The notes under the pieces were generated by a model that made no database searches, was not told where the DNA came from, and worked only from the letters and a program-made list of their open reading frames with translations. A stretch of 64,000 bases of DNA from Heterobasidion occidentale (taxonomy: Eukaryota > Basidiomycota > Agaricomycetes > Russulales > Bondarzewiaceae), in assembly GCA_039111635.1 (NCBI GenBank), contig JBCAQO010000008.1, positions 2,666,001 to 2,730,000 on the forward strand. Reading direction: 5' to 3'. Numbering within the stretch: position 1 is the stretch's first letter; each line of letters opens with the position of its first letter. Shown here piece after piece: positions 22,667 through 34,654 of this stretch. A program made the translations under genes and the position numbers.

Positions 22667-24898
22667 ATGCCTGTTGCGACATCAAAGCTAGCACTACAGG
22701 AAGAACTTCAGGTCCGTTTCTAACTGTCCTCAATTTTTTGATCGACTTTAGGTTGAGCTCCTCATCTACCACGCGTATTCCAACATGCTCTCTCGCACTG
22801 TGCGATGAATTTAGGAGGAGTTCTGTGCGCTTGATACTTCACTCATCGCTGCGTTCATCGCCGACCTCGGTTCGGACCCGCCGTCCAAACGCGAGGTCGA
22901 CGATCTACGCCTCAGCCTCGCTCTCCTCGCCGCCGATGCAGAACAGCAGGCCGAAGAGGAGGACATTTTGCTGAATGAGGCATTCACAGATGTACGAATC
23001 ACGGACGACAGTGTTAGGAGCAGTAGCGGCCCGTACGACGCTTCCAGCTCAGGGGCCACATCTACCTCTGCAACGACATCTCCGACTTCCAATTCACCGA
23101 AATCGGAGTCATCCAGTGTCGCATCCTTCACGTCTCCTCTGGGATTTCTTCAAGCTGCGTTTCCGCGTATACCTCGGCACCGTCTGCAAGCTGCACTAAA
23201 CGATGCAGGATACACTTTCGATAATGTCGAGGACATCGACATCGTGACCGTCATCGAGGGGCTACTTAGCAAGGAATATGTCAAGGATTTGGAGGAGAGG
23301 GGGTTAGATGCACTGGACGATAACCTGGATAATTTGTCGCCTCGGACAAACGAGCGTCAGAGCTGGGAGACGGTGCAGAGCAAAAAGGCGGGGAAGAAGA
23401 AAAGAAAGGGGAAAACGATCGTGCTTAACGATGTTCGCCAACAGCATCATGTCCGCCCAGGCGTTTCTGGAAAGAACGGCGGTCCGATCCCTCCAAGCCT
23501 CCCGCCGCCCGATCCATGGACCCAAGTATCCTCCCTGTCTTCTCACCTCTCGAGCCTCGTCCCCTCACACCCGCCTTCGTTCTTTCAATCGTTCTTCCAC
23601 TCTCCTGAATCCGCCACACCTGCTACAGCTATCCGTGCTGCCCTTGCCTCGATTGCGGGTGCCGATGACAACATCATCCCTGAAAACGCGCTCCTCCTCT
23701 TCAATATGCATGACTTCCTGCGCCTCTCCCCAGACTACTATCTCCTAGACGCCGAAGCACGCGACCGTCTCCTATCCGATGCCGCGCTTTGCCTCCGCGC
23801 AACGCAAGCCCAGCCCGACGAAGCGATGGAGCTCACATGGTTCCTCCGTGACCTCGACGCCGACGCCGAAGCAGAATGGGCGATGGGGCCCTACCACGGC
23901 GCCATCCCCCTCCCAACGACACCCCCGTCGAAACACGTTCAGAAGCTCCCCTCGGGTCCTCCAAGCGCAAAGCGCCCCGCGCCGGCATCCCGAGCGCACA
24001 GACCCATGATGAGTATCGAGACATCTTCTTTAGAACCACCCCCGCGTCCGCCGCCGCCTAACGCATGGAATACCGTCCCGGCAAGGAAGCCGCTTCCAGG
24101 CCTCCATCCCCTTGTTGCCTCTATACCCGCGTACAACCCTCTCAACGGTGTCTCCGCCAAAGCCCGCGCCAAAGCCCGCGCTCAAATGTCCTTGCCCGAC
24201 GACGTTGGCAGCATGCGCGCCGGCGCGAGGGAGGCATCGGTCGTGCTAGGCACGCTGGGCGGTGTAGATGGCAAAGAGGCGCAAAAGCAGAAGCGGCGTA
24301 TGGAAGAGCTGCGCGTGCGCCGCGCCGAGGCAATTCTCTCAGCGGGGCGGGCCTGGCAGAAAGGCAATGCAAAGAACAAGGGCGGCGAGGTAGCCATGTT
24401 CTATGCAGAGCAGGTGCGTCTACTGTTCAACTCCCCACTTTGTTTGTTGCCGATCTTGAATTGAATTCTGAATTTGCCTGCCTTTTGCGTGCCTCTAGGC
24501 AAGGGAATTGCAGGAGCAGGTGAGGAAGGAGGCGTTGGTAGCTGCGAGGAGCAGGGTCGAAGCCAAAACGTTCGTTCATATCTTATAAGTTACAAAATGG
24601 ACATGTTCTAACCTCAATTTGTCTCGCGCCCAGTGTGACCACCGCAGTGGGGACCACGGTCGACCTGCACGGCACGACTGTCGCCGAAGCTATCACTATC
24701 GCCAAGGAGGCACTCGCGCAGCATGGTGCCACGTCGGCGCAGCCGATGAAGTTCATCACGGGACGGGGGAATCACTCTGTCAACCGCGTTGGCGTGCTTG
24801 CACCAGCTATCAAGACGGCCTTGCTCGAGGACGGTTGGAACGTTTCCACGTTCGACGCGGGCATCGTGGTGAGAGGGCGTGCGCTTGGCCGGGCATAG
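22667..24898 (+). CDS. CUE2: CUE-SMR protein (Cue2-like), 659 aa
   Basis: Exons 22667-22711, 22815-24413, 24499-24569 and 24634-24898 fit in phase (1980 nt). The first junction, with a GTCCGT donor, is the least certain. A CUE-type ubiquitin-binding segment lies near residues 120-170 (PLGFLQAAFPRIPRHRLQAA). A long Pro/Ser/Ala-rich middle follows. A DUF1771-like helix (ARELQEQVRKEALVAARSRV) leads into a C-terminal SMR domain with the VDLHG motif and the TGRGNHS loop. In budding yeast the CUE-SMR protein Cue2 is the endonuclease that cuts mRNA at collided ribosomes in no-go decay; by family this gene likely does the same. Orthology to Cue2 rather than another CUE-SMR protein is inferred from domain order. 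Confidence 0.85.
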
Positions 24899-25575
24899 TC
24901 CTCCAATCTTCTCGTCTCTTCGCGACTCCCCGACGACGCCAACGACATCTTGCACGTTTTCCATCTCTTTTCGTCACAGGAACATCACGCATCATTGTTC
25001 CCACTGCCCACTCTTCATCGAGCTCATTGACATCTTTCTTTGCTCTCGCCACGAATTTGCCTCAGCTCTCCCTCGGTTTTCTGCTTATTTTCAGCTGCGA
25101 TGTCCTCCACCATCTTTCCTCGTATCTAAATTAGCTATCGCTTGTTTGGACGGATGCTATACCTGTACGTTGCATTGTCCTTGTCTCGCTCAGTCCCTAT
25201 GTTGTGCCACCACCAGATGTAGCCATTACATTCACGATCTATACCCTGTCGCGTCCTCTCTTCTCTACAGTATATTATTCGGATCGCCTGCCGGTGGTCA
25301 TTCAGTGATTATTACTTTGGCTCGTCGCGTTGCTTGCCATGGGATGTTGTTGATCGCGATCATAACGTCAGCTATATTTGGTATGTTCGCTCTGTCTCCG
25401 GATTTATTTCAGACTGCAGTCAAGACTCGAATGTCAGACATTGTCAATTTGTTCGAATGCGACGAAGCCGACATGCTACATCCAACATTACGTGCACCGA
25501 TAGAGACCAACAGTAATAGACGCATCGTAACAGAAGGGCGAAGAGCGAAGAAGCCTCTCTTGTTTACATACATAT
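24899..25575. other. Convergent intergenic region
   Basis: Lies between the stop codons of the CUE-SMR gene (plus) and the Old Yellow Enzyme gene (minus). An open frame runs through it, but it is pyrimidine-rich 3'-flank sequence with no recognisable protein. Confidence 0.5.
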
Positions 25576-27032
25576 TCATGCGATGCCGGCGATCTGGGGT
25601 TCTTCCTTGGCGAATGGATAGTCGGTGTAGCCAATGGGGCTATTCCTCGGCTGATAGAAAGTCTCGCGGTGGTATGGCGTCAGCGGAAGGTCCTTTCTCA
25701 ACCGCAGCGGGAGGTCAGGCTACATCATGAAAATCAGACGACAAAAAAATCAGCTGAGGTTCGTCCAGTCTCTCCGTATGGCCGCGGCGCGTTCGGCAGT
25801 CCGCATCGCAGAACATGAGCAGAACAAGTGTGCATGTACTCACGTTCGCGAGGAAATGCCTGCCAAATACGATCAGGCCGCCCTTCTCTTCGGCCGTCTT
25901 GATGGCGCTGCTTCGATTGTACCCCCCGGCAGTGAGGTACGGTCTGGGGCCCCACAAGGCCCGGAAGATGTCGTTCGATTCTAGATCGTGTGGGTGCCCT
26001 GCATGGCTATCTCCGTCGCCCGAGATGCGGGGCTCGACGAGGTGCACGTAGCCAAACTCGGGGTGTCGGTCACGAATCGCGGTGATCAGATGAGAGAATG
26101 TGGGGATGGGGTCCGCCATGCGCATATCTAGGTTCCGGACAGCAGAGTACATGATCCGAGCCGAGTAACTTCTGATTAGCACGAGCATACGCACGAGACG
26201 ACACGGTATCGCCGAAGAGAAGCGATTGCTCTCTCTGCGTGTGTGCAGGCGATTTACAGTATGTACACACCTTGGAAGGGGGCCCATGGGCTGAAACGGA
26301 TGCCAACGACCTTTTCTCCCACTGCCTTTGCAACGGCGTCGACGATCTCGAGCGAAAATCTAGCTCTGTTGTCGGTCGACCCTCCGTACTCATCCGTCCG
26401 ATTATTGGCCGTGTCCTGTAAAAATTGATCGGGAAGGTACCCATTCCCGTTGTGGATCTCGACGCCGTCGAAGCCTGCTCTATGGACGGCGTTGGACGCG
26501 GCCGTCGCATACAGCTGGACGTATTCCTTGATCTCTGCGATCGTCAACGGCCGTGGGGGGTACGGGGAGCCGGTCATTTGGATGTCGCCAGAGGACACGT
26601 ACGGGAAAGAGGGGTCCTCTGCGGCGAGAATCGCAGGGTCCGCCGCACGTCCGAGGGCCCAGAGTTGAAGGTAAATGAACGAGCCCTTGGCATGAACTGC
26701 GCCTGTGACCTGTTGAAACATTGCGTCCTGTTTGCTCTAGCAAAAGAAAAAATGTCCCCACCAACCTTCTTCCAAGCCTCGACTTGCTCGTCTGACCAGA
26801 TGCCAGGGACGTTCGTGTTTCCACCTGCCTGAGGGGCGATGAATGTGGCCTCTGTGATGAGCAGCGTGCCCGGGACGCTCGCACGCTGGGAGTAGTACTC
26901 CACGGCGTAGTCACCATGAACGTGCTTTGCGTTAGCGCGACAACGCGTGAGTGGGGCCAATACGATTCGGTGTTGGAGGTTGACGTTGCCAACACGGATT
27001 GGACGGAAGAGCTTGGGGTCGGCGGAAGACAT
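25576..27032 (-). CDS. Old Yellow Enzyme family NAD(P)H:flavin oxidoreductase, 377 aa
   Basis: Exons complement(25576-25719, 25844-26127, 26271-26709, 26766-27032) give 1134 nt, all in phase. An FMN-binding TIM barrel that reduces activated C=C bonds with NAD(P)H. Signatures: [20 protein letters not shown] at the N-terminus with PLTRCRA; the active-site HNGNGY (His and Asn for substrate binding, Tyr as proton donor); [17 protein letters not shown]; and GGYNRSSA with GRHFLAN near the phosphate site. The C-terminus is the usual fungal [19 protein letters not shown]. No targeting signal is seen. The start is 570 nt from the divergent KAT14-like gene. Confidence 0.95.
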
Positions 27033-27601
27033 GTCTCGCAATAGGGATGTTGGAGTAGAGCCGTCAATATATACTTCCTGATTCATTGAAGAGTGGAGTC
27101 GGATAACGCTTGGGGCAGTCAAATGCTATGTTGGGCGTCGGTGAGTGCGTTCGTTATGATAACGACAACATTGCCCGCTCTTAAGAGCAGATATTGCGGT
27201 CAGTTCTGCTAAGAAAAGGTAACATGATATATGGATACATGTGTCATGGGAAAGAGTTTGCGGGAAATCCAGTTTGGAGCAAACGCTTACCCTTTGACCA
27301 TGTCATGATACTAATTTTCAGCCGTACGTGACACAGCGATGACATTCGAACCTTAGATATTATATTGACGAAGACCTAAATAAATCAAGTGACATGGAGT
27401 GCGACCCACTATGGTTTCTGAATCTGCATAAAGAAAGGCAATGAGCAGCACCCACACGCCTTGAGGTGGTTTAGAGCAAGATCGGCGCCTCATCCAACCA
27501 GCGATTGTCGATTATGCCACGTGATGCACCTAATCCGTCGCGACCAAGTCACTCGACCTGCACGCCGTCCTTCCTGCAAACATTACAATGCCCTCGATAT
27601 C
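27033..27601. promoter_or_regulatory. Divergent promoter region, OYE / KAT14-like
   Basis: The 569 nt between two divergent start codons must contain both promoters. No exon is recognisable and I cannot point to a specific factor site. Confidence 0.5.
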
Positions 27602-29253
27602 ATGGTAAAAGCTGACTCTGACCACAGCAACTCTGGAGATGATGGGGCCTACGTCGAACCTCGCAGTGTACGGGGATCGTTGCGTTGCCTATCCCCACTG
27701 AGTTGACCGGGGATTCCCTTTTTTAGAGACGCACGATGAGAAGCAAGCGCAGGAAAACTGCTTCAAGGCCCACAGTCAAAAAAAAACCATCACCGTCGCC
27801 TACGCCATCGTCGCCATTCACACTGTCTATCCAGCCGCTCCAGGATGCGCTCACCTCGCGCTACGCCGTCGAAGAGGCAATGGACTCGTCTTTCGATGAT
27901 ATCATGAGCCCCCTGTTGCCAGACTATATGCGGGTGAAAACAGAGATAGAGACAAGGAGTGAAAGAGATGAACATGTGGGCCTGTGATTCAATCTTCATG
28001 ATCAAGACCCTGAAGGAGATTCCAGGGGAGGCCGATCCTACTGCTGTCCCCTCAGGACGAGGAGGCGTTCATCGAGCGCCTGGAAAAGAGACGAGACGCG
28101 TCAAAGCGTGGTTTAGACGCAACGGACGCTCTCATCCTTCGCAAGCTCAAGCTTCAACGTGTGAGACACTCCTTCTTCTATTGTCGTCTCACTATCCATC
28201 GTGTCTTGTCGCATTGAAGATCCGCCGCACTCATGGACTCGTACACCCTGCCCTCCGTCCGACACTCCCACCGACACTCACCGCACTACCTCCTATCTAC
28301 CGCGCGCCAACAGCCAATCCACAGACTCTCGACGCGCTCCACGCCATCAAAACCACCCCTTTCGAGGTTTCCTTCCTTTCGCGTCTGCACGGCGCGAGCT
28401 TTCCAGACGCATCAAATGTGGTTGCTGTTGACTGGGAGACCCGCGCGCCGTGGATGGACCTGATGGACGATGTTCGGGCACACTATGCTATCAAATTGTC
28501 CGTCGTTTCCTTCGACGGCTCGTAATCGTACCCTTCCTGACTGCGGTCTTCCACAGTCCAGACAGAGAACTACCAGATATGTCTCCCGCAGCTATCGTAT
28601 ACGTCACTTTGCATGCGGAGCATCTGCCACAAGTCCATGATCTCTTGCATCGTATGTTTTGGATGGGCATTGACGGTTTGTTGCGCATATATGTGCCATC
28701 ATCACTGCTTCGATACTGACCGTGTTGTGGACAACCAGTTACCGATTCCGTGCAGTATGACCCATCGCGGGCGACCATCATCGCGATCTACAAACGCTTG
28801 GTTGTCGGTTGCGCGTTTCTCAGCTCTCCGCAGGAGACCTACATCACCTACCTTGCCGTCCGTGCAGGATGGGAAAACGCCCAGATCGCAACGTAGGCCT
28901 CACTCTTCCTTCATTTTCGAAACAATAGAATTAACGGAAATGATACGCTTCAAATAAATACTTTATCCCTAACGAATCTAGATCGATGCTCTACCACCTC
29001 ATTACACGGAACCCACACAAAGATCTAACGCTGCACGTCTCAGCCAACAACCCTGCAATGGTGCGTCATCCCTACTTCCTACTGTACCAGAGTGACGCGT
29101 GCCCAACGGAAACACGCATGGGACCCTCCACAGCTCTTGTACAACCGCTTCGGGTTCAAGGCCGAGGAGTTCATCGTCGGTTTTTATGAAGACTACCTTG
29201 ACCCTCAATCCCGCGCGTCCAAGAATGCCTTCCGTCTGCGCCTGCGCGGTTGA
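27602..29253 (+). CDS. KAT14/CSRP2BP-like GNAT acetyltransferase, 382 aa
   Basis: Eight exons fit in phase: 27602-27667, 27727-27933, 28026-28160, 28220-28497, 28566-28675, 28739-28892, 28982-29060, 29134-29253 (1149 nt). The C-terminal 150 residues match the GNAT domain of animal KAT14 (CSRP2BP, ATAC complex): PQVHDLLHRMFWMGIDVTDS, YITYLAVRAGWENAQIATSM (acetyl-CoA loop region), LTLHVSANNPAMLLYNRFGF, and the tail FYEDYLDPQSRASKNAFRLR. The N-terminus is basic (MRSKRRKTASRP), suggesting nuclear import. The acetyl-CoA loop is not a perfect R/Q-x-x-G-x-G/A. The likely substrate is histone or another protein lysine, by family. It is tail-to-tail with the Sir2 gene. Confidence 0.85.
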
Positions 29254-29530
29254 GTATGCAAACCCGTGGATGTACCTGGATGTACCCTGTTCACACTACG
29301 CGAGGTTTCTTCGCTTCACGGGGTGCGTCGGCAGGCGGAGACGCAGTTGCGGATGGCGGCTCTGTCGGCGACCAAGAGAAGGACTCTTGAGGTTTACTCT
29401 CCGCCTCCTCAGCCTGGAGAGTTTCAAGCCATTTCCCGCCTTCCGCGCCTTCAAACAACCAGATGTGGCTAAGGAGCGAAACAACATCAGGCCCAGCGCA
29501 TCTACCTATTGATAGTGTCTAGGACATGAC

Positions 29531-31921
29531 TCACTTGTTTCCTACGCGCTGTGGCTGTGATTCGAGTGTTGATGGGTCCTCCAGTGGCCGTTTCCTGTCC
29601 TTTGGAGGTGTGATGGCGGGTTGTAGGAAGCTCCGACCGTGCACTGTGTCAGGAACGACGTCATTGTTGCGCTGAGTGACGGGCGGCAGCGTCCACTGCA
29701 AACGGTCGCAGATATGTTGAATGATGGGATCCGCATTGCCGAGGAGAATGATCTGTGAAAGACGAATCATTTTCACGGCCCGTGTGGTCAGGGAGGAACA
29801 ACGGAGGAGAGGATATCGCGACGCACGTCCGGATTGATGTGTTTTACAGGAGTTTTATTGATAAGAATCTGGTGCAGAGCAGAGCTGTGATAACGGAAAG
29901 ATGTAACGGCGCGTCGTTCGTACCTGGGGCACGGAGTGTGGCATGTTTGCTAGGGGCGTTCTTTTATCAGCTCAGTTGCAGCGACGATGGAATGCAGACT
30001 CACTCAGGATCTCTGACACAGGGGACACCTTGAGTGATGTGCCAATGACGAGGATCAAGTCAACCTCCCCCCTGTCCACGTGTAGAGCATCGTCAAACGC
30101 GTCTGTGAGTTTCTCACCGAAAAACGTGATATCGGGCTGGGCGTTTGGAAGATTGCTATATTTAACGAGTCGTGCGAGGAAAATGTTTTGCGATCAAGAC
30201 GCCCACCTTGATAATCCACGGTGGAAAGCCAGACTGCTCTTCGTCGGAGTCGTCCTCGTACTCGTGGCGTTTGCCACCTTTCCGTTTGCGGGACCGCCCG
30301 GGCTTCTCTGTGCGTTGGACAGGTTGCTGCACTGCTTGCACTGCGGGACCTCGCCGTTCATGATCTCCGTCTCGATCTCGCTGCCCGGCATGCGGATGCG
30401 GCAGTGGAGGCACGACGCCGTCGCGAAAGAGCCGTGACATTGAAGGACATTGCGAACACCGGCGAGAGTTTCCAATGTGTCAATGTTCTGCGTGTAGTTC
30501 TGGGAGGACGAGGTCGGGGATGCTCGGCGAGGGATGATGTATGATGTAGAATTGTACTTACACGCAAAAGCTATGGAGCAAATGTCAGCGATCAAATGTT
30601 TGCGGAGATGAGGTGGGCTGTTGTGTACCTTGCCCTTGTCCTCGATTAGTTTGATGAACCGGTGACAGGGAGAGGGGGTAAAATTTGAGGGGTATATTTG
30701 TTTAGCAAAAGAGCTACGATAATTGAAGCTCAGCTTGCGACGCATCATGCCTTACGTGAGAGGACATACTAAAATACTACGGAAAATGATGTGTCGACTC
30801 TCAGTATCTGCAAATGAATGAAGTAAAAAATACCCCACCGGAAGGATTTTCTTTGAAAAACTGTATATCGAACCTTCAAGACATGTCAGCGGATTTTGTC
30901 AACCGAGAGTCACAGAATGGAAGGACTAACATCTGCTGTGGATCATCCAATTCATATTCTCCTCTATCCTTCAAATTGGCATACAGTCCATTTTCTGATC
31001 GGAAGTCGGGGATGCCACATGAAACACCTGGTTTGATGAAAGGCTTCGTTAGATGGAGAAATCTGAGAACCTCAAAGAAATGAGTGACACACTAATGCCT
31101 GCACCAGTGAGGATCAATATACGTTTTGAAACTTTGATCAAGTCGACAGCATCGTCTATGGTATTGTATTGGGGAAGCTTCTCGCGCATCTGAAGCCTAG
31201 TTGAACAGCGTCAGATCACATGTTGACTAGATTCGTAGTACCGTGTTCTCACTCCCGAGAAAGCGCAACTCGTAGGAAATACAGAAGGGTCGCCGGCTGC
31301 TTGCTCTCAAGCTCATGGCACTGGGGGAGGTAATTACACTTGTGCAATATTCGAAAACAGCCGACTCACAAGCACTATCCCGAACGCTACCAGAAGCTGG
31401 AAAACGGGAATAGCGCGCATGACCACATATTCCATGATAAAGGAGGACATTCCTTCATAAGGTGAGACGGATGTCAGAGCCACTCGATATGAGACGACTC
31501 ACCCTTTTCTTTGAGATGATGTAGCATTCCTTTAACCTCGATTTTACTCCACAAATAAGATGCAATCTCTGCGGGATATGATGGCCGGCGAGGTTGAGGC
31601 AATTTGAGATTGATGATATGACAAGGGCGCACCTTCTCCACCATATAGGTAACGCTCAATGTCCGAAATTGTTTCTGCTTCGTCCACCTCGTCCGTGTTG
31701 TCGTCATTTAAACTTTCTATGTCATACCGAGGATCGTCGAATCCCTCTAGAATATCCTTCAAGATATCTTCGGTTAATTCTACGATGTCCGCCGCATTTA
31801 TGAACGCGTTGACTTGGGCTCTGTAGATAGCCAGGCGCCGCTTCTCAGCAAGGGCTTGGTCGAGCGAACCCCGATCGTCGATCGGGGGCTGGGGAACAGC
31901 ATGAGAGTTTGGAGAGCTCAT
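29531..31921 (-). CDS. sir2: Sir2-family NAD-dependent deacetylase, 15 exons with two microexons
   Basis: Exons: complement of 29531-29752, 29827-29868, 29924-29949, 30004-30136, 30207-30499, 30562-30570, 30629-30713, 30770-30776, 30839-30873, 30931-31027, 31093-31196, 31253-31320, 31370-31452, 31503-31568, 31633-31921. Class I sirtuin marks are all present: [20 protein letters not shown] (NAD loop), [36 protein letters not shown] with the catalytic His, zinc Cys pairs CLHC and [14 protein letters not shown] and [15 protein letters not shown]. An N-terminal acidic region precedes the catalytic core. It removes acetyl groups from histone tails using NAD. The 7-nt and 9-nt exons encode VFY and LLR at conserved positions. 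Exon 30207-30499 is one base short of phase, so a frameshift or base error lies just after CKQC near 30330. Confidence 0.92.
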
Positions 31922-32044
31922 GGCCGTTCAATGCAACCATCGGCCTTGTTGTCGCAGCATGGGACTTGTCATTCCCACGGTCCCAAAAAGGTATCTATGA
32001 GATTTCAAGCGGTTTTCGCAGATTTTTTATCCCAGTATCTCGCA

Positions 32045-32970
32045 ATGGACATCTTCAATCAACCTCCAAACAGGGCGCGGTTTGCACAAAAACATGACCC
32101 GTGTTCTGCTTGCTTTGCACCCTCCACCGATACTCCGCACAAACTTTGCTCTGGATGCAAAGCGGTTGTCTACTGCAGCGCACAATGTCAAAGAACTTCA
32201 TTCATCTCCGATGTCGAGAGATCCTTTTGAACTGACTTACAATCAGGATCATCTGTGCAGGTTTCAAAAAGCAGCTAGGCATATTATCTGCGCATGCTGA
32301 TGCTCACTCCTCTGCGTTCAACTCCGTTGGAACGCCTCATCCACGCGATGAATTCTTGCTTGTGAACCAGTTCGCTCGAACACACCGAAGGACAATTGAG
32401 CAAGCCGCATACTCTGCCATCCGTCTGTCCGGACATACCATCGAAACATTCGACTTACTCTCTTATTTCCTCTCAATTCACCTCAAATACAGACAGGACT
32501 GGTCGGGCAACCCTGCCACTGCTTTTCAGGTTCTTGAAAGTCGATTGTTGCATCTGAACGTACTCAACCCTCAGATGAGAGCCCAATTTGACAAGTCCAT
32601 TGCCTCTCGCAATGCAATGGTCGAAGTCGCCAAGAAGACTGTCGAGAATTTACCCGCAGTGGCAGGCCCGCTCACCATCTACTGCACCTCGGGGAGCCTT
32701 AGCTGCTAGTCAATGACCACGATTTTCGTGATTCCACAAGTTCAAATTTTCCGCGACATGGGAATTCTACCCGATCCTCACTATGAACAGTGGTTTCTCA
32801 GGCTCCGGACGATAGTAGACAAGGGTTATATACTTGTGAGGGCCGGCAGTGACGCTGATTGGTGGATTGGTCGGATGGAGAAGGTTGGATCTAAGTGGAA
32901 GGAGATCAAGTTATCAGACGAGGAATATCGGGCGTGTGGGTATCCTGAGCATCCTAGCCTTCTATATTGA
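32045..32970 (+). CDS. MYND-finger protein (exon joins uncertain)
   Basis: From ATG at 32045 (MDIFNQPPNRARFAQKHDP) a MYND-type zinc finger begins: C-x2-C (CSAC), then CSGC and YCSAQCQ. The last Trp/His/Cys part expected of MYND is not clear at the exon edge near 32200. Later exons encode KKQLGILSAHADAHS and a helical region (RRTIEQAAYSAIRLSGHTIE, DLLSYFLSIHLKYRQ), then FRDMGILPDPHYEQWFLRLR and ..YPEHPSLLY before the stop at 32970. This matches the many Agaricomycete proteins with a MYND finger and an unnamed helical C-terminus. Function unknown; MYND fingers bind proline-rich peptides. It is divergent from the Sir2 gene, 123 nt between starts. Confidence 0.65.
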
Positions 32971-34654
32971 GAAGGTGGGTTTCACTGCACATCAGCTCGC
33001 AAACCAGTATTTACATGCTCGAATGTTGCATACTATATCGCATATTTCACTAAGTCTATGATGCAACATACCTTTATTCGACGGTAGATTAGTCCTCATC
33101 TCTGCCAGACAGAGATTTGACTCACTTGGACCTGGCTGTTCTTGTGTAGTAGCTGAAGCACGAGAAATAGACAAGGATTCGGAATGCCTGCGAACTATCT
33201 GCCTACACTTCACATTCACCGGTCACCAAATTGCGGGGGACTGGCGCTCAACATCCCACTGTAGAAATCTACGAGTCTTGAGGGTTGTTTCCCGTCCAAA
33301 TAGAGTGCAAGACCTGAGGGGTCCAGAAGAGATTAGTCTATGTCGACAAGGCGTGTCGTGTGCATTTTTGGCCCCCGAAGTTTTGCTCCGGAAACGCTCT
33401 CAGCACAGAACTGTTAACGTCATGCGTGAAATTCAGTTCTATCACCCACGTTCGCCTACAGCGATAGCAATTCACAATGAGTCTTCAACGTGTTGAACCT
33501 TATAACGAGATCGTGCCTCTAAGGCTATGCTTACAGCTCGAGGGTAATTGCACTGCGGCGGTACGATGGTGAAGGGCTGGGTGTGCTACCGCATCGCTTG
33601 GCGTACACGGCGCACTTCTTCGGCCCGCATCCAGGAGAAGAACAAGTCAGATGAAATCGTGACCATCGTGAGGCAGATAATTGTATTCTACGAACCGGAT
33701 CATGGCGAACTACGGCCACACGCCCAAGGATTGTGAGCGCTATAAGATTGGTCAAATATACGATATGAAATAACGTCCCGCGTGTGAAGACGCCCTACAC
33801 ACGGATGTCCTGTGAAGGAGCGGGATCGAGAAGCCATTTATTCTGAGGCGTTTTTATGATAACGTTACACTTATCAAAGGCTTCTTTCTGAAAATAATCG
33901 TTAGCGTTGGAAAACGGAAGCGCATCGAGCCTCTTTTGAGATCAAACTTGAGGGCCATTGAGCATCTGTGAGAAAATGCAAGTAAGATGCATTGAACCCA
34001 TTCTCTAGTTAAAGGTAGGTCACCGAAGGCGTGAGTCAGCATGTGCTCCCGGTTCGCGGCCTTCCACTGTTCCTCTTCACTTCTTCACTGGATAGTTCGT
34101 ACAATCCAGCACACAACCTGTATACCGTCATGGACGTGTAAATATCTCTAAATCTAAGCACACGGAATGATCACAGACGCAGGCGAGATTGGCGCGGAAA
34201 TTACATTGCTGAGCACGACTGGCGCCGGTTCTCGGGTAGACGGAGATCAATCAGCGCGCAAGTTGTCAGACAAGTTCTGAGCCTCAGGCTCAACACGAGT
34301 GAATATACATAGGCGCGGCGAGTCAAGCCCGGAAGCGCTCGAGCTAGGGGGAGTCGCTCAAGGACAGCCAGATGTCGGAGGGAGAAGTACGCAGTTCAGT
34401 CAGGATAGCCGCCATGGTCCGAATGATTGCTCGCTGCAAGATTCCAAAGATGCGGATGACGAGTGACGGAGAGGAGACGACGTTGGTTTGAAGGAAGTGA
34501 GGACGAAGGCGACGCGGCATCGAGATTTTGGCCCTGTCACGCGTTGGTGACGAGACCATGTCACATTGATTCACGCGAGTTCGCCTCGATCAACAATTCG
34601 ACGTCGAGCTCATCAAAGGTCCACACTGATATTCCCCGTACATCTGACTCGATC
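32971..34654. other. About 1.7 kb without a recognisable gene
   Basis: Only short open frames with no family similarity. The right part is the promoter of the Nup85 gene. Confidence 0.5.

Noticed and set aside
24879..25730. A 283-codon plus-strand frame
   Set aside because: It overlaps the end of the SMR exon and the last exon of the OYE gene, is Ser/Cys/Leu-rich and matches nothing.
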